The notes beneath the pieces are model-generated. The model was not told where the DNA came from. It searched no databases and saw only the letters and a program-made list of their open reading frames with translations. The position numbers were made by a program, and so were the translations under genes. From Streptomyces sp. NBC_01750 (lineage in GTDB: Bacteria > Actinomycetota > Actinomycetes > Streptomycetales > Streptomycetaceae): a stretch of DNA of 64,000 nucleotides. Positions 26,023 to 33,560 of the stretch are shown one piece after another (within the stretch, counting starts at the first letter, position 1; each line of letters opens with the position of its first letter). The DNA is taken from contig NZ_CP109137.1 of the NCBI RefSeq assembly GCF_035918095.1, positions 7,318,001 through 7,382,000 on the forward strand, read 5' to 3'.

Positions 26023-26415
26023 ATGGCCAAGCAGACCACGCAGATCACGCAGACGACGCAGACAATGCGGCCCCCGGGGTTCACGGGGTCCGGATCAACG
26101 CTGTCCCTCTGGTCGAAGGATTCCGTACTGTCGGTCGGCTCGGTGGGCTCGGTGCTCTCCATCGGTTCCGTCGGGTCGGTGCTCTCGGTCGGCTCGGTCG
26201 GCAGCACCCTGTCGGTCGGCTCGATCGGGTCCGCCCAGTCGCTGTTCTCTGCGGCCTCGTGGCTGAGCACGGGATCGCTGCTGTCCGCGCAGTCGAAGTG
26301 GTCGGTGCTCTCCTGGCGCTCCTCCCGTGGCTTCATGGCCGCGGGCGCGATCGGCACGGGCGGGGTCGGACTGGTCGCATGTGCCGTCGGGGCCGTGCTC
26401 CTGCTCAGGAAGTGA
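26023..26415 (+). CDS. Serine-triplet repeat membrane protein
   Basis: 130 aa. The N-terminus is Thr/Gln-rich (TTQITQTTQT, residues 5-14). From Ser25 to Ser100 every third residue is serine without exception: 26 xxS triplets such as VLS-VGS-VGS, with a nine-residue super-repeat in the middle. A hydrophobic helix follows (about 104-128, Gly/Ala/Val/Leu-rich) ending RK, so the protein looks tail-anchored with the repeat exposed. A strict 3-residue period suggests a threefold helix (polyproline-II-like) or a beta-solenoid-like rod with one serine face. I recognise no named family. AGGA precedes the ATG. It is convergent with a ricin-type lectin, overlapping by 11 nt. Confidence 0.8.
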   Translation: MAKQTTQITQTTQTMRPPGFTGSGSTLSLWSKDSVLSVGSVGSVLSIGSVGSVLSVGSVGSTLSVGSIGSAQSLFSAASWLSTGSLLSAQSKWSVLSWRSSRGFMAAGAIGTGGVGLVACAVGAVLLLRK

Positions 26416-26863
26416 CAGGTTCCAGCTGCCACCACTGACCGGGCGAGTCGGTGTCCTCCCACTGCTGCACATTCGCGCCGTCGTCCGTGCTGCCGTCGGC
26501 TACTTCGAGCAGCAGCGTGCTGATGAAGCTGACGATCGTGACCGTGCCCAGCGCGTCCAGGTGCTGCTCGATGATCCACTCCTGGGCGCCGAAGTTGTTG
26601 GCCTTCCACTGCTGGATGTTGGCGCCGTTCTCGGTCGAGGCGTTCGCGACGTCGAGCCGCTTGCCGCTGGCCGCGTTCACGAAGTGATAGAGCCCGCTGC
26701 CGTTGGGCACCGGGTCGATCTGCCACTGCTGGGCCGGAGACCCGGTTTCCTTGCCCTGCTGCACATTGGCGCCGCTGCCCTTGGCTCCGCCGTACACCTC
26801 GAGCAGCAGTCCGCTGCCGATATTGCGCACCAGGTAGAGACCGGGCGTCATCTCCTTAGACAT
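26405..26863 (-). CDS. Ricin-type beta-trefoil lectin (single domain)
   Basis: 152 aa consisting of one beta-trefoil of three subdomains, each with a QxW-type motif: QQWQID, QQWKANN followed by QEWIIE, and QQWEDTD followed by QWWQLE. The repeated TENGANIQQ/TDDGANVQQ blocks are the usual ricin B signature; each can bind a sugar. No signal peptide is evident from ATG 26863, so it may stay inside the cell or leave by another route. It is convergent with and overlaps the serine-triplet protein, so their transcripts are complementary at the ends. Confidence 0.88.
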   Translation of the reverse strand: MSKEMTPGLYLVRNIGSGLLLEVYGGAKGSGANVQQGKETGSPAQQWQIDPVPNGSGLYHFVNAASGKRLDVANASTENGANIQQWKANNFGAQEWIIEQHLDALGTVTIVSFISTLLLEVADGSTDDGANVQQWEDTDSPGQWWQLEPVTS

Positions 26864-27051
26864 ACGCCGATTGTATGGAGATCTCCGTGCGGGCATGCGC
26901 CGCCGAGACCACGCTGTACCGGCGCGCCGGCCCACCGAGGAGCATCTGATCGTCACCCCAACTCGTGCCCGCCCGGCCTCCGGGCTCCCGGGCCGACGAC
27001 GCCGCGCCCGAGCACCAGGCCATCACCACCGAGACCCGGGATGCCGCTCTG

Positions 27052-27816
27052 TCAGTCGCGTTCGAAGCCGTGCGCGTAGCCGATGACCGAGAAGCCGCGC
27101 CTCTCGTACCAGTGGCGTGGCCAGTCCGCCGCATCGGCGATCAGGAACCGCGTCCCGCAGTCCGCGTCGGCGGCCCGGCGCAGGGCGGTGGTCAGCACGG
27201 CGCCGGCGTAACCGCGCCCGAGGTGGGTCTCCGAGGTGATCAGGTCCTCTATCTGGGCCGTGCCGGTCGCCGGGTCGAGATAGAGGTCGGCCCATGAGGC
27301 GACCTCGCCTTCCTCCGTGCGGGCACCGATGAAGTGAACTACGTCGGCGCCACGGCGGCGCGCCTCGCGTCGGTCGACGAGGTGGCGTACGACCTCGTCG
27401 TCGTCGACGTCCGGAAGGAAGTCCTGCCAGCGCCGGGTGAGCGGGATCCTGATCGCTTCGAGGTCCACCTCTTCCGCGTGGCCGCCGGTCGGCACCGGGC
27501 CTGCGTGCAGCATGATCAGATAGGTGGAGTGGGTGTACCCGGCCCGGATCAGCGGTTCCGCACACGCCATGCCGACTTCGTCGTCGAGGACGGATATCAG
27601 TCGCTGCGGCAGATGCCCCAGAGCCTCGTCGGCGATGGCGGGCAGCGCCTCGGAGTCGACGTCCTTGTCGATGACGACCTGGTTGTTCGCGCGGGAGTGC
27701 ACAAAGGTGTCGTCATACACGGCGAATCCGCCGGGGAGGTCGACAGTGCGTGCGGCTTGGCGGCGGGCGAAGGCCGACAGGAAGGCGTAGATCCGCTGTA
27801 GTTCTGAGCTTGGCAT
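27052..27816 (-). CDS. GNAT-family N-acetyltransferase
   Basis: 254 aa. The N-terminal half is a pseudo-GNAT or substrate-recognition region. The C-terminal half has the acetyl-CoA motif: VASWADLYLDPATGTAQIED, then LITSETHLGRGYAGAVLTTA, where HLGRGYAG is the Q/RxxGxG/A loop, and YERRGFSVIGYAHGFER at the end. The layout is a two-domain GNAT common in Streptomyces; the substrate is not predictable. Single gene. Nothing recognisable lies in the 188 nt between it and the lectin. Confidence 0.88.
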   Translation of the reverse strand: MPSSELQRIYAFLSAFARRQAARTVDLPGGFAVYDDTFVHSRANNQVVIDKDVDSEALPAIADEALGHLPQRLISVLDDEVGMACAEPLIRAGYTHSTYLIMLHAGPVPTGGHAEEVDLEAIRIPLTRRWQDFLPDVDDDEVVRHLVDRREARRRGADVVHFIGARTEEGEVASWADLYLDPATGTAQIEDLITSETHLGRGYAGAVLTTALRRAADADCGTRFLIADAADWPRHWYERRGFSVIGYAHGFERD

Positions 27817-27984
27817 GGGGGAAGCCTAGGCAGTCGTGGAGCGTGGCCGCCTCCACATTGTCCTCCGCCGGGGCGCAGGCGTTTCGGGGGCGGTCAGGCC
27901 AATGCCGCTTCGGGCCCGCCGCGGAGTCACGCCGGGTGGAGTCGACGTCGGGAGCGACCGCGAGTACGTGGCGGGGCGGCGAGC

Positions 27985-28306
27985 GTGAACGAGGGGTCGG
28001 CGGGTTGTGCCCCGGAGATCGCCGCCGCCGTGGCCCGTGACGGCTCGCCGCGGCGATGCGGGCGACGCTGTCCAAGCGGTGTCCGACCGGCGTAGTGCCA
28101 TGGCCCTGTCACTGCTCGAACAGGCCCGGAAGCAGGGGGAGTTGCGTGCCGATGCCGATGCCGATGCCGATCCGGAGACGGTCCTGGGTCAGGTGGCCGG
28201 CGCTCTGTACCACCGCGTGCTGGTCACCGGCCGGCCGAGGGACGCGGTCTACGTGGACCGCCTGGTGGGCGGCGTGCTCAGGGGCGTACGAGCCTTGCGG
28301 CCCTGA
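27985..28306 (+). pseudogene. TetR regulator, C-terminal fragment with frameshifts
   Basis: Three short frames join into one TetR C-terminal domain: APEIAAAVARD (about 28010-28042), AAMRATLSKR (about 28050-28080) and SAMALSLLEQARKQGELRAD, then VLGQVAGALYHRVLVTG to RALRP-stop. Two frameshifts and the complete loss of the N-terminal HTH make it non-functional. A short CCGATG slippage tract encodes DADADADP. The 170 nt before it hold nothing I recognise. Confidence 0.6.
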
Positions 28307-28494
28307 CGGCGAGGGACAGGTGGTGCCACGACGCGAGCGGCGACACCACCTTCACGCCCGAGGTCCTTACCGCCGATCCCGGGCGTGAACTGCGTTGGCC
28401 GGGGTGGCTGGGCCGCCCCTGACCGCGGACAGGAACACCGCTTCCGGACCACCGCGCGGAGCCCGACGGCCGAGGCGGTCCGAGCGACGGCGGG

Positions 28495-28908
28495 TCAGTG
28501 CACCGTGACGGTGAAGCGGTCCGAGGCGATGCCCCCGCCGATCATCCGGAGCTCGTTCAGACCCTTGATGCCGAGAAGGACCCGCATCTTGTAGGTGGAA
28601 CCCTGCGTGGTGTTCATCGACGCGGGCAGGGTCACCCAGCGCCCGCCCTGCCGCTGCTGCAGCGTCACTTTGGTGCCCGGGGCCAGCTGCCAGCCGACGC
28701 CGTACACGCGGAACTGCTCCCACGCCCCGACGCTGCTGACCGTGGCTCTCGCCGTCAGCACTGGACGTGCCATCGGCGGCTCCGGGACCGGGACCGGCAT
28801 CGGCGCGGGAGGTGCCGGGGCGGCTACCGCCATTGCTACCCCGACCGACCCGGCCAGCACGGCGGCCGTCGCGCCGGCCGTAATCGATGCGAGCTTGAAA
28901 CGCTCCAT
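28495..28908 (-). CDS. Secreted hypothetical protein with Pro-rich linker
   Basis: 137 aa from ATG 28908 (TGGAGAG about 6 nt upstream). A Sec signal peptide (TAGATAAVLAGSVGVAMAVA) is followed by a Pro/Val linker (PMPVPVPEPP) and a ~85-residue beta-sandwich-like domain: TARATVSSVGAWEQFRVYG, KVTLQQRQGGRWVTLP and YKMRVLLGIKGLNELRMIGG. This resembles the small Ig-like domains that Streptomyces secretes, often hard to assign. No Cys. Single gene. Confidence 0.75.
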   Translation of the reverse strand: MERFKLASITAGATAAVLAGSVGVAMAVAAPAPPAPMPVPVPEPPMARPVLTARATVSSVGAWEQFRVYGVGWQLAPGTKVTLQQRQGGRWVTLPASMNTTQGSTYKMRVLLGIKGLNELRMIGGGIASDRFTVTVH

Positions 28909-29161
28909 TGAGACTCTCCAGGGTGAAGGGAACATCCGAGCGCCGACCCTAGGCATATCGACCATAAATGTGATGAATCGACACGCTCGGTATGCATCAA
29001 CCTTGAGTCGTATTGCGTATCAAGGGCGCGGGCTGCGCAGGTCGCGCCGCTGCGGCCGGCTTGTGCGCGGCGGCTGTGGTCGTGTTCCCCGCCTGGCGGT
29101 GATCGCCTCGTACCGACCGGCTTACGCCACCGTGCGCGCGTGCCTCCGGCCGTGGGAACGG
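28909..29161. other. Intergenic region with no recognisable gene
   Basis: Part of the 304-nt stretch between the secreted protein and the aldo/keto reductase; its right end is the terminator hairpin. The AT-richer part (28955-29020, ATATCGACCATAAATGTGAT) lies upstream of the secreted-protein start and probably holds its promoter. No coding potential or repeat stands out. Confidence 0.5.
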
Positions 29162-29192
29162 CATCGCCGCCCGGGGGGACCGGGCGGCGATG
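29162..29192 (-). terminator. Terminator hairpin after aldo/keto reductase
   Basis: CATCGCCGCCCGG and CCGGGCGGCGATG form a perfect 13-bp stem around GGGGA, starting 21 nt past the stop codon of the aldo/keto reductase on the minus strand. Confidence 0.7.
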
Positions 29193-29212
29193 TGGTCGTT
29201 CATGTGTCGCGG

Positions 29213-30049
29213 TCAGGCGCCGTAGTCGAACGTCGCCGGGTCGGGGCCGAGCCGCTTGCCCTCGTCCAGCGCCGCGAACGCCGCCAGATCGTCGGCGTCC
29301 AGCTCGAAGCCGAAGATGTCGAAATTCTCCCGGATCCGGGACGGGGTCGCGGACTTGGGGATCGCGACAGTGCCGATCTGCAGATGCCAGCGCAACACCA
29401 CCTGGGCCGGCGTCCGGCCGTGCTTCTGCGCGATCGCGACGACCGTCGGGACCTCGAGGAGGCCCTTGCCCTGCCCCAGTGGCGACCAGGCCTCGGTCTT
29501 GATGCCGTGCTCCGCGTGGAAGGCGCGCGACTCGGCCTGCTGCAGCTGGGGGTGCAGCTCGATCTGGTTCACGGCCGGGACGATCGAGGTCTCGCCGATG
29601 AGGCGCTCGAGGTGCTCCGGGAGGAAGTTGGAGACGCCGATGGCCTTGGCGCGGCCGTCCGCGTAGATCTTCTCGAAGGCCTTGTACGTCTCCACATGGG
29701 CACCCTTGGACGGCACCGGCCAGTGGATCAGATACAGGTCGACGTAGTCGAGGCCGAGCTTGTCCAGCGAGGCGTCGAAGGCGCGCAGGGTCGAGTCGTG
29801 CCCCTGCTCGCTGTTCCAGAGCTTCGTGGTGATGAAGAGGTCCTCGCGGGCGATGCCGGAGGCGGCGACCGCACGGCCGGTGCCCTCTTCGTTCTCGTAG
29901 ATGGCCGCGGTGTCGATGCTGCGGTAGCCGGCCTCCAGAGCCGTGCCGACCACCTTCGCCGCCTCGTCGTCGGGCACCTGCCAGACACCGAAACCGAGCT
30001 GCGGCATCGCGACGCCATTGTTGAGGGAGATGGAGGGGACCTTGCTCAC
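29213..30049 (-). CDS. Aldo/keto reductase (AKR5-type)
   Basis: 278 aa. TIM-barrel NADPH-dependent reductase with the complete catalytic tetrad: SIDTAAIYENE (Asp, Tyr), FITTKLWNSEQG (Lys) and YLIHWPVP (His). The C-terminal NADPH signature IPKSATPSRIRENFDIF is present. The family reduces aldehydes, ketones or 2,5-diketo-D-gluconate. GTG 30049 is the start, preceded by AAGGAT; it gives the usual MSKVPSISLNNG beginning. Divergent from pqqA with 272 nt between, so a functional link to the PQQ/carbohydrate operon is possible but unproven. Confidence 0.92.
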   Translation of the reverse strand: MSKVPSISLNNGVAMPQLGFGVWQVPDDEAAKVVGTALEAGYRSIDTAAIYENEEGTGRAVAASGIAREDLFITTKLWNSEQGHDSTLRAFDASLDKLGLDYVDLYLIHWPVPSKGAHVETYKAFEKIYADGRAKAIGVSNFLPEHLERLIGETSIVPAVNQIELHPQLQQAESRAFHAEHGIKTEAWSPLGQGKGLLEVPTVVAIAQKHGRTPAQVVLRWHLQIGTVAIPKSATPSRIRENFDIFGFELDADDLAAFAALDEGKRLGPDPATFDYGA

Positions 30050-30267
30050 GAGCGGTCGATCCTTACGTCGTCGGTTGGTACTCCCATGCTCAACGACCAC
30101 CCTTGTGGAGGCATTCCCGACGCCGAAGTTGGCCTGATACAGCTCCGACCTTATCGGTCCGGACCATTGACCGCGTCCCATCAAGACGCAACTCTATGGC
30201 ACATAACTGAACGCCGGACACTCATGTGAACGGATGTTCAGTCCTGCTCAACCATGCGCTACGGAGC

Positions 30268-30289
30268 AATCACTCCTGAATCACTCCTG
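30268..30289 (+). repeat. Tandem 11-nt repeat upstream of pqqA
   Basis: Two back-to-back copies of AATCACTCCTG end 32 nt before the pqqA start. Their place in the leader or promoter zone makes a regulator-binding site plausible. The rest of the 272-nt gap to the aldo/keto reductase holds a TTGACC hexamer at 30167 that could be a -35 element, with no convincing -10. Confidence 0.45.
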
Positions 30290-30321
30290 ACCCCCACGTC
30301 TCAGGAAGGCAGGTACCGCAC

Positions 30322-30432
30322 ATGAAGGACACCAAGGAAACATCGGAGGAGACGGTCGACTGGCAGACTCCCGAGTTCGTGGTCGTCGAGACCGCGCTCG
30401 AAGTCACCGCCTACGCCCTCACCGACCGGTAG
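30322..30432 (+). CDS. pqqA: PqqA, PQQ precursor peptide
   Basis: 36-aa peptide. Its conserved C-terminal half reads WQTPEFVVVETALEVTAYA, matching the PqqA pattern W-x-x-P-x-F...LEVTxY. Glu27 and Tyr31 (E-V-T-A-Y spacing) are the residues that PqqE cross-links and that become the PQQ skeleton. The N-terminal leader is acidic (KETSEETVD), as in other PqqA peptides. AAGGCAGG lies about 8 nt before the ATG. It is followed 11 nt later by pqqB and is the first gene of the long operon. Confidence 0.9.
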   Translation: MKDTKETSEETVDWQTPEFVVVETALEVTAYALTDR

Positions 30433-30443
30433 ACCCCGCCGCC

Positions 30444-31340
30444 ATGCTGCTGCAGGTGCTCGGCACCGCGGCGGGCGGCGGACTGCCCCAGTGGAACTGT
30501 GCGTGTCCCGGCTGCGCCGGGGCACGCACACACCCGCACCGGCGCCGTCGTCACGCCTCACTCGCCCTGTGCGCGGACGAGGGCCGCTGGTATCTCGTCA
30601 ACGCCACCCCCGACATCGGTGACCAGATCGAGGACAGCCACGCGCTGCGGCCGGGGCCCGGGCCGCGCGAATCCCCCGTGGCCGGAGTGATCCTCACCGA
30701 CGCCGAACTCGACCACACGCTCGGCATCGCCCGGCTGCGCGAGGCCGACGGCTTCGACGTCCTCGCCACCCGGCCGGTACGGGACGCGCTGCTCGGCCCG
30801 CTGCGTCTGGGCGAGGTACTCGCCCCGTACACCCGTATCGAATGGCGCGAGTTGAGCCGCGAAGCGGAAGTGCTCGTCAAGGGCGGCACCGTGGAAATAG
30901 ATGCCGTACCCGTCTCGGCCAAAAGACCACGCTACGCCGCGGGTACCGGTACCGATGAGCCCACCTGGGTGGTCGCATTACGGCTGCGCGAGACCAGCAC
31001 CGGCCGCAGCCTGCTCTACGCGCCGGCGCTCGCCGGGTGGACCGACGACTTCCAGGACGCGGTCGAGCAGGCCGACTGCGTCATTCTCGACGGCACCTTC
31101 TGGGACGACGACGAGCCGGTACGGACCGGAATCTCGGCCAGGACGGCAACCGGAATGGGGCATCTGCCGATCGCCGGGCCGAACGGCACCGCACGGCGGC
31201 TCGCCGGGCTCGGCGCCCGCTGCCTCTATACCCACCTCAACAACACGAACCCCCTCGTGGAGCCGGACGCCCCGCAGCACGCGCTGCTCGGCGAATGGGG
31301 ACTCGAGGTTGCCGCCGACCGGATGGTGATCGAGCTGTGA
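30444..31340 (+). CDS. pqqB: PqqB, PQQ biosynthesis hydroxylase (metallo-beta-lactamase fold)
   Basis: 298 aa, full length. The start LLQVLGTAAGGGLPQWNCAC is the PqqB signature, with the CxCxxC zinc-binding cysteines (CACPGC). Next come VAGVILTDAELDHTLGI (metal-binding region), ILDGTFWDDDE, GMGHLPI and YTHLNNTNPL. PqqB acts as an iron-dependent hydroxylase on the peptide-derived tyrosine diol intermediate. Its stop overlaps the GTG of pqqC by 4 nt. Confidence 0.95.
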   Translation: MLLQVLGTAAGGGLPQWNCACPGCAGARTHPHRRRRHASLALCADEGRWYLVNATPDIGDQIEDSHALRPGPGPRESPVAGVILTDAELDHTLGIARLREADGFDVLATRPVRDALLGPLRLGEVLAPYTRIEWRELSREAEVLVKGGTVEIDAVPVSAKRPRYAAGTGTDEPTWVVALRLRETSTGRSLLYAPALAGWTDDFQDAVEQADCVILDGTFWDDDEPVRTGISARTATGMGHLPIAGPNGTARRLAGLGARCLYTHLNNTNPLVEPDAPQHALLGEWGLEVAADRMVIEL

Positions 31341-32125
31341 GAACAGTCGCTCTGCCCCCAACGGGATCAACGCAGTCAACACAAGCAGGGGGAGCAACGG
31401 CCGTAACAGGCACAACCGGAGCAGCGGAAGCCGGTGAGCCATGGAGTCCGGACGAGTTCACGGAGCGGCTGCGCGCCGTACCCGCCGAGCGCTACCACGA
31501 CCGCCACCCTTTCAACGTGCGCATGCACGAAGGCGCGCTCACCCCGGACGAGTTGCGGCGCTGGATCCTCAACCGCTTCCACTACCAGCGCCACATCCCC
31601 GTCAAGGACGCCCTGATCCTCGCCAAGTTCGACGACTCCGCGCTGCGGCGCTCCTGGCTGCGCCGGATTCAGGACCACGACGGGACGGTGGAGGGCGAGG
31701 GCGGCATCGAGCGCTGGCTGCGGCTGGGCGAGGCCGCCGGGATCGACCGGGCGCGGCTGGTGTCGGGCGCGGAAGTACTTCCGGGCGTACGGCTCGCGGT
31801 CGACGGATACGTCAACTTCTGCCGGCTGCGCCCGCCGCTCGAAGCCGTCGCCGCCTCGCTGACCGAACTCGCCGCGCCCGGCATCATGAGCACCCGTATC
31901 GCGGCCTTCGAACGCCACTACCGGTGGATCGAGGCCGACGGACTGATCTACTTCCGCAACCGCATCGGGCAGGGCAGCCGCGACAGTGCGGAAGCCCTCG
32001 AGCTGGTCCTCGCATGGGCCGGGACGCGGCAGGAGCAGGAGGCGGCCGTGGCCGCGCTCGCCTTCAAGTGCGAGGTCCTCTGGTCGCTGCTGGACGCCGT
32101 GGAACACGCGGGGGACCGGGCATGA
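31337..32125 (+). CDS. pqqC: PqqC, pyrroloquinoline-quinone synthase
   Basis: 262 aa. PqqC catalyses the final ring closure and eight-electron oxidation without a metal. Characteristic stretches: RYHDRHPFNVRMHEGALTP, RWILNRFHYQRHIPVKDA and YFRNRIGQGSRDS, plus an all-helical heme-oxygenase-like fold. It starts with GTG in a GTGA overlap with pqqB. The first ~38 residues form a low-complexity Thr/Gly/Ala extension (STQSTQAGGATAVTGTTGAA) not found in typical PqqC; the conserved part begins near EPWSPDEFTERL. It overlaps pqqD by ATGA. Confidence 0.95.
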   Translation: MRTVALPPTGSTQSTQAGGATAVTGTTGAAEAGEPWSPDEFTERLRAVPAERYHDRHPFNVRMHEGALTPDELRRWILNRFHYQRHIPVKDALILAKFDDSALRRSWLRRIQDHDGTVEGEGGIERWLRLGEAAGIDRARLVSGAEVLPGVRLAVDGYVNFCRLRPPLEAVAASLTELAAPGIMSTRIAAFERHYRWIEADGLIYFRNRIGQGSRDSAEALELVLAWAGTRQEQEAAVAALAFKCEVLWSLLDAVEHAGDRA

Positions 32126-32382
32126 GCGAAACCTGGAAACCGGTGCTCTCACGGTCGGTCGTCTTCCGGCACGACCGGGTGCGCGGCGCCGATCTGCTCA
32201 TACTGCCCGAGCGCGTGGTCGTCCTCCAGGGCAACGCCGGATCCATCGTGCGGCTCTGTGACGGTGCGCGCGATGTCGACGCGATCGTCGCGGAACTGGC
32301 CGGGCAGCACCCAGGCGCGCCCGTGGCCGACGAAGTGCCCGCGTTTCTCGGGCGGTTGCGCAAGGAGGGCTGGCTGAAGTGA
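32122..32382 (+). CDS. pqqD: PqqD, PqqA peptide chaperone
   Basis: 86 aa, the normal size. The RRE-type fold is seen in WKPVLSRSVVFRHDRVRGAD, LLILPERVVVLQGNAGSIVR, LCDGARDVDAIV and FLGRLRKEGWLK. PqqD binds the PqqA leader and presents it to PqqE. It overlaps both neighbours by 4 nt (ATGA with pqqC, GTGA with pqqE). Confidence 0.93.
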   Translation: MSETWKPVLSRSVVFRHDRVRGADLLILPERVVVLQGNAGSIVRLCDGARDVDAIVAELAGQHPGAPVADEVPAFLGRLRKEGWLK

Positions 32383-33560
32383 CGGCCGAGACACCTACTG
32401 AAGCAACGTCTGGAACAGCCGCTGAAACAACTGCTGAGGCAACCGCGGGAACGAGGGACGAGAAATCGGCGGGGGCCGATCCGCCGTGGGCACTGCTCGC
32501 CGAGCTCAGCCATGGCTGCCCGCTGCACTGCGCCTACTGCTCAAACCCCGTCGAACTGGTCAGTCGGTCAGAGGAGTTGACCGCGGTTCAGTGGGCCGAG
32601 GTGTTCCGGCAGGCCGCTGACCTGGGCGTCGTCCAGAGCCATCTCTCGGGAGGCGAACCGCTGCTGCGCCGCGATCTCACCGAGATCGTCGCCGCGGCCG
32701 ACGGCGCGGGCATCCATACACAGCTGGTCACCAGCGGCGTCGGGCTGCACGAGAAGCGGCTGGCGGCCCTGACGGCGGCCGGGCTCCGCAGCGTGCAGCT
32801 CTCCGTCCAGCACGCCGACCCGGTCGCCTCGGAACTCATCGCGGGAGCCCGGTCCTTCGCGGCGAAGGAGCGCGCCGCCCGGCTCGTACGGGAGGCGGAC
32901 CTGCCGCTCGGCCTCAACGTCGTACTCCACCGGGCCAACCTCGCGGCCCTCGACGACCTCGTCGAACTCGGGCTGGCCTGGGGCGCGGAGCGGATCGAGC
33001 TGGCCAACACCCAGTTCTACGGATGGGCCCTGCGCAACCGTGACGCCCTGCTGCCGGACCGCGAACAGATCGCCGCGGCCCGCGAGTCCGTCGAGCGGTG
33101 GCGCACACGGCTGGCCGGCCGGATGGACCTGATCTGGGTCGTGCCGGACTACGTCGACGGTACGGCCAAGCCCTGCATGGGCGGCTGGGGAGCGGTCTCA
33201 CTCACCGTTCAGCCGGACGGCACGGTCTATCCGTGCCCGGCTGCCGCCGCACTGCCCGATCTGGACGCGCCCAACGTCAAGGACCACCCCCTGGAGCGGA
33301 TCTGGCGCGAATCCAAGACCTTCAACATCTATCGCGGTGAGGAGTGGATGCAGGACCCGTGCCGCAGCTGCGAGCTGCGCACCAAGGACTTCGGCGGCTG
33401 CCGCTGCCAGGCGTACGCCCTCACCGGCTACGCCACCCGCACCGATCCGGCCTGCCATCTCTCGCCCGATCACGCGTTCGTACGCGACCTCGTCGACCGT
33501 CCGCGCATCCCCGGCGCCGTCGACGCCCCCACGTACACCTACCGCAAGGAAGGACCATGA
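32379..33560 (+). CDS. pqqE: PqqE, radical SAM PqqA Glu-Tyr cross-linking enzyme
   Basis: 393 aa. The radical SAM cluster CPLHCAYC gives Cys47, Cys51 and Cys54, followed by SGGEPLLRRDL. C-terminal SPASM cysteines: KPCMGGWG, YPCPAA, CRSCELRTKDFGGCRCQAY and DPACHLSP. It forms the C-C bond between Glu27 and Tyr31 of PqqA. Residues 1-33 are a Thr/Ala/Glu-rich low-complexity extension before the usual PPWALLAELSHGC. The stop TGA overlaps the ATG of a secreted GH105 enzyme (ATGA), so PQQ genes and the hydrolases are translationally coupled. Confidence 0.95.
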   Translation: MTAETPTEATSGTAAETTAEATAGTRDEKSAGADPPWALLAELSHGCPLHCAYCSNPVELVSRSEELTAVQWAEVFRQAADLGVVQSHLSGGEPLLRRDLTEIVAAADGAGIHTQLVTSGVGLHEKRLAALTAAGLRSVQLSVQHADPVASELIAGARSFAAKERAARLVREADLPLGLNVVLHRANLAALDDLVELGLAWGAERIELANTQFYGWALRNRDALLPDREQIAAARESVERWRTRLAGRMDLIWVVPDYVDGTAKPCMGGWGAVSLTVQPDGTVYPCPAAAALPDLDAPNVKDHPLERIWRESKTFNIYRGEEWMQDPCRSCELRTKDFGGCRCQAYALTGYATRTDPACHLSPDHAFVRDLVDRPRIPGAVDAPTYTYRKEGP

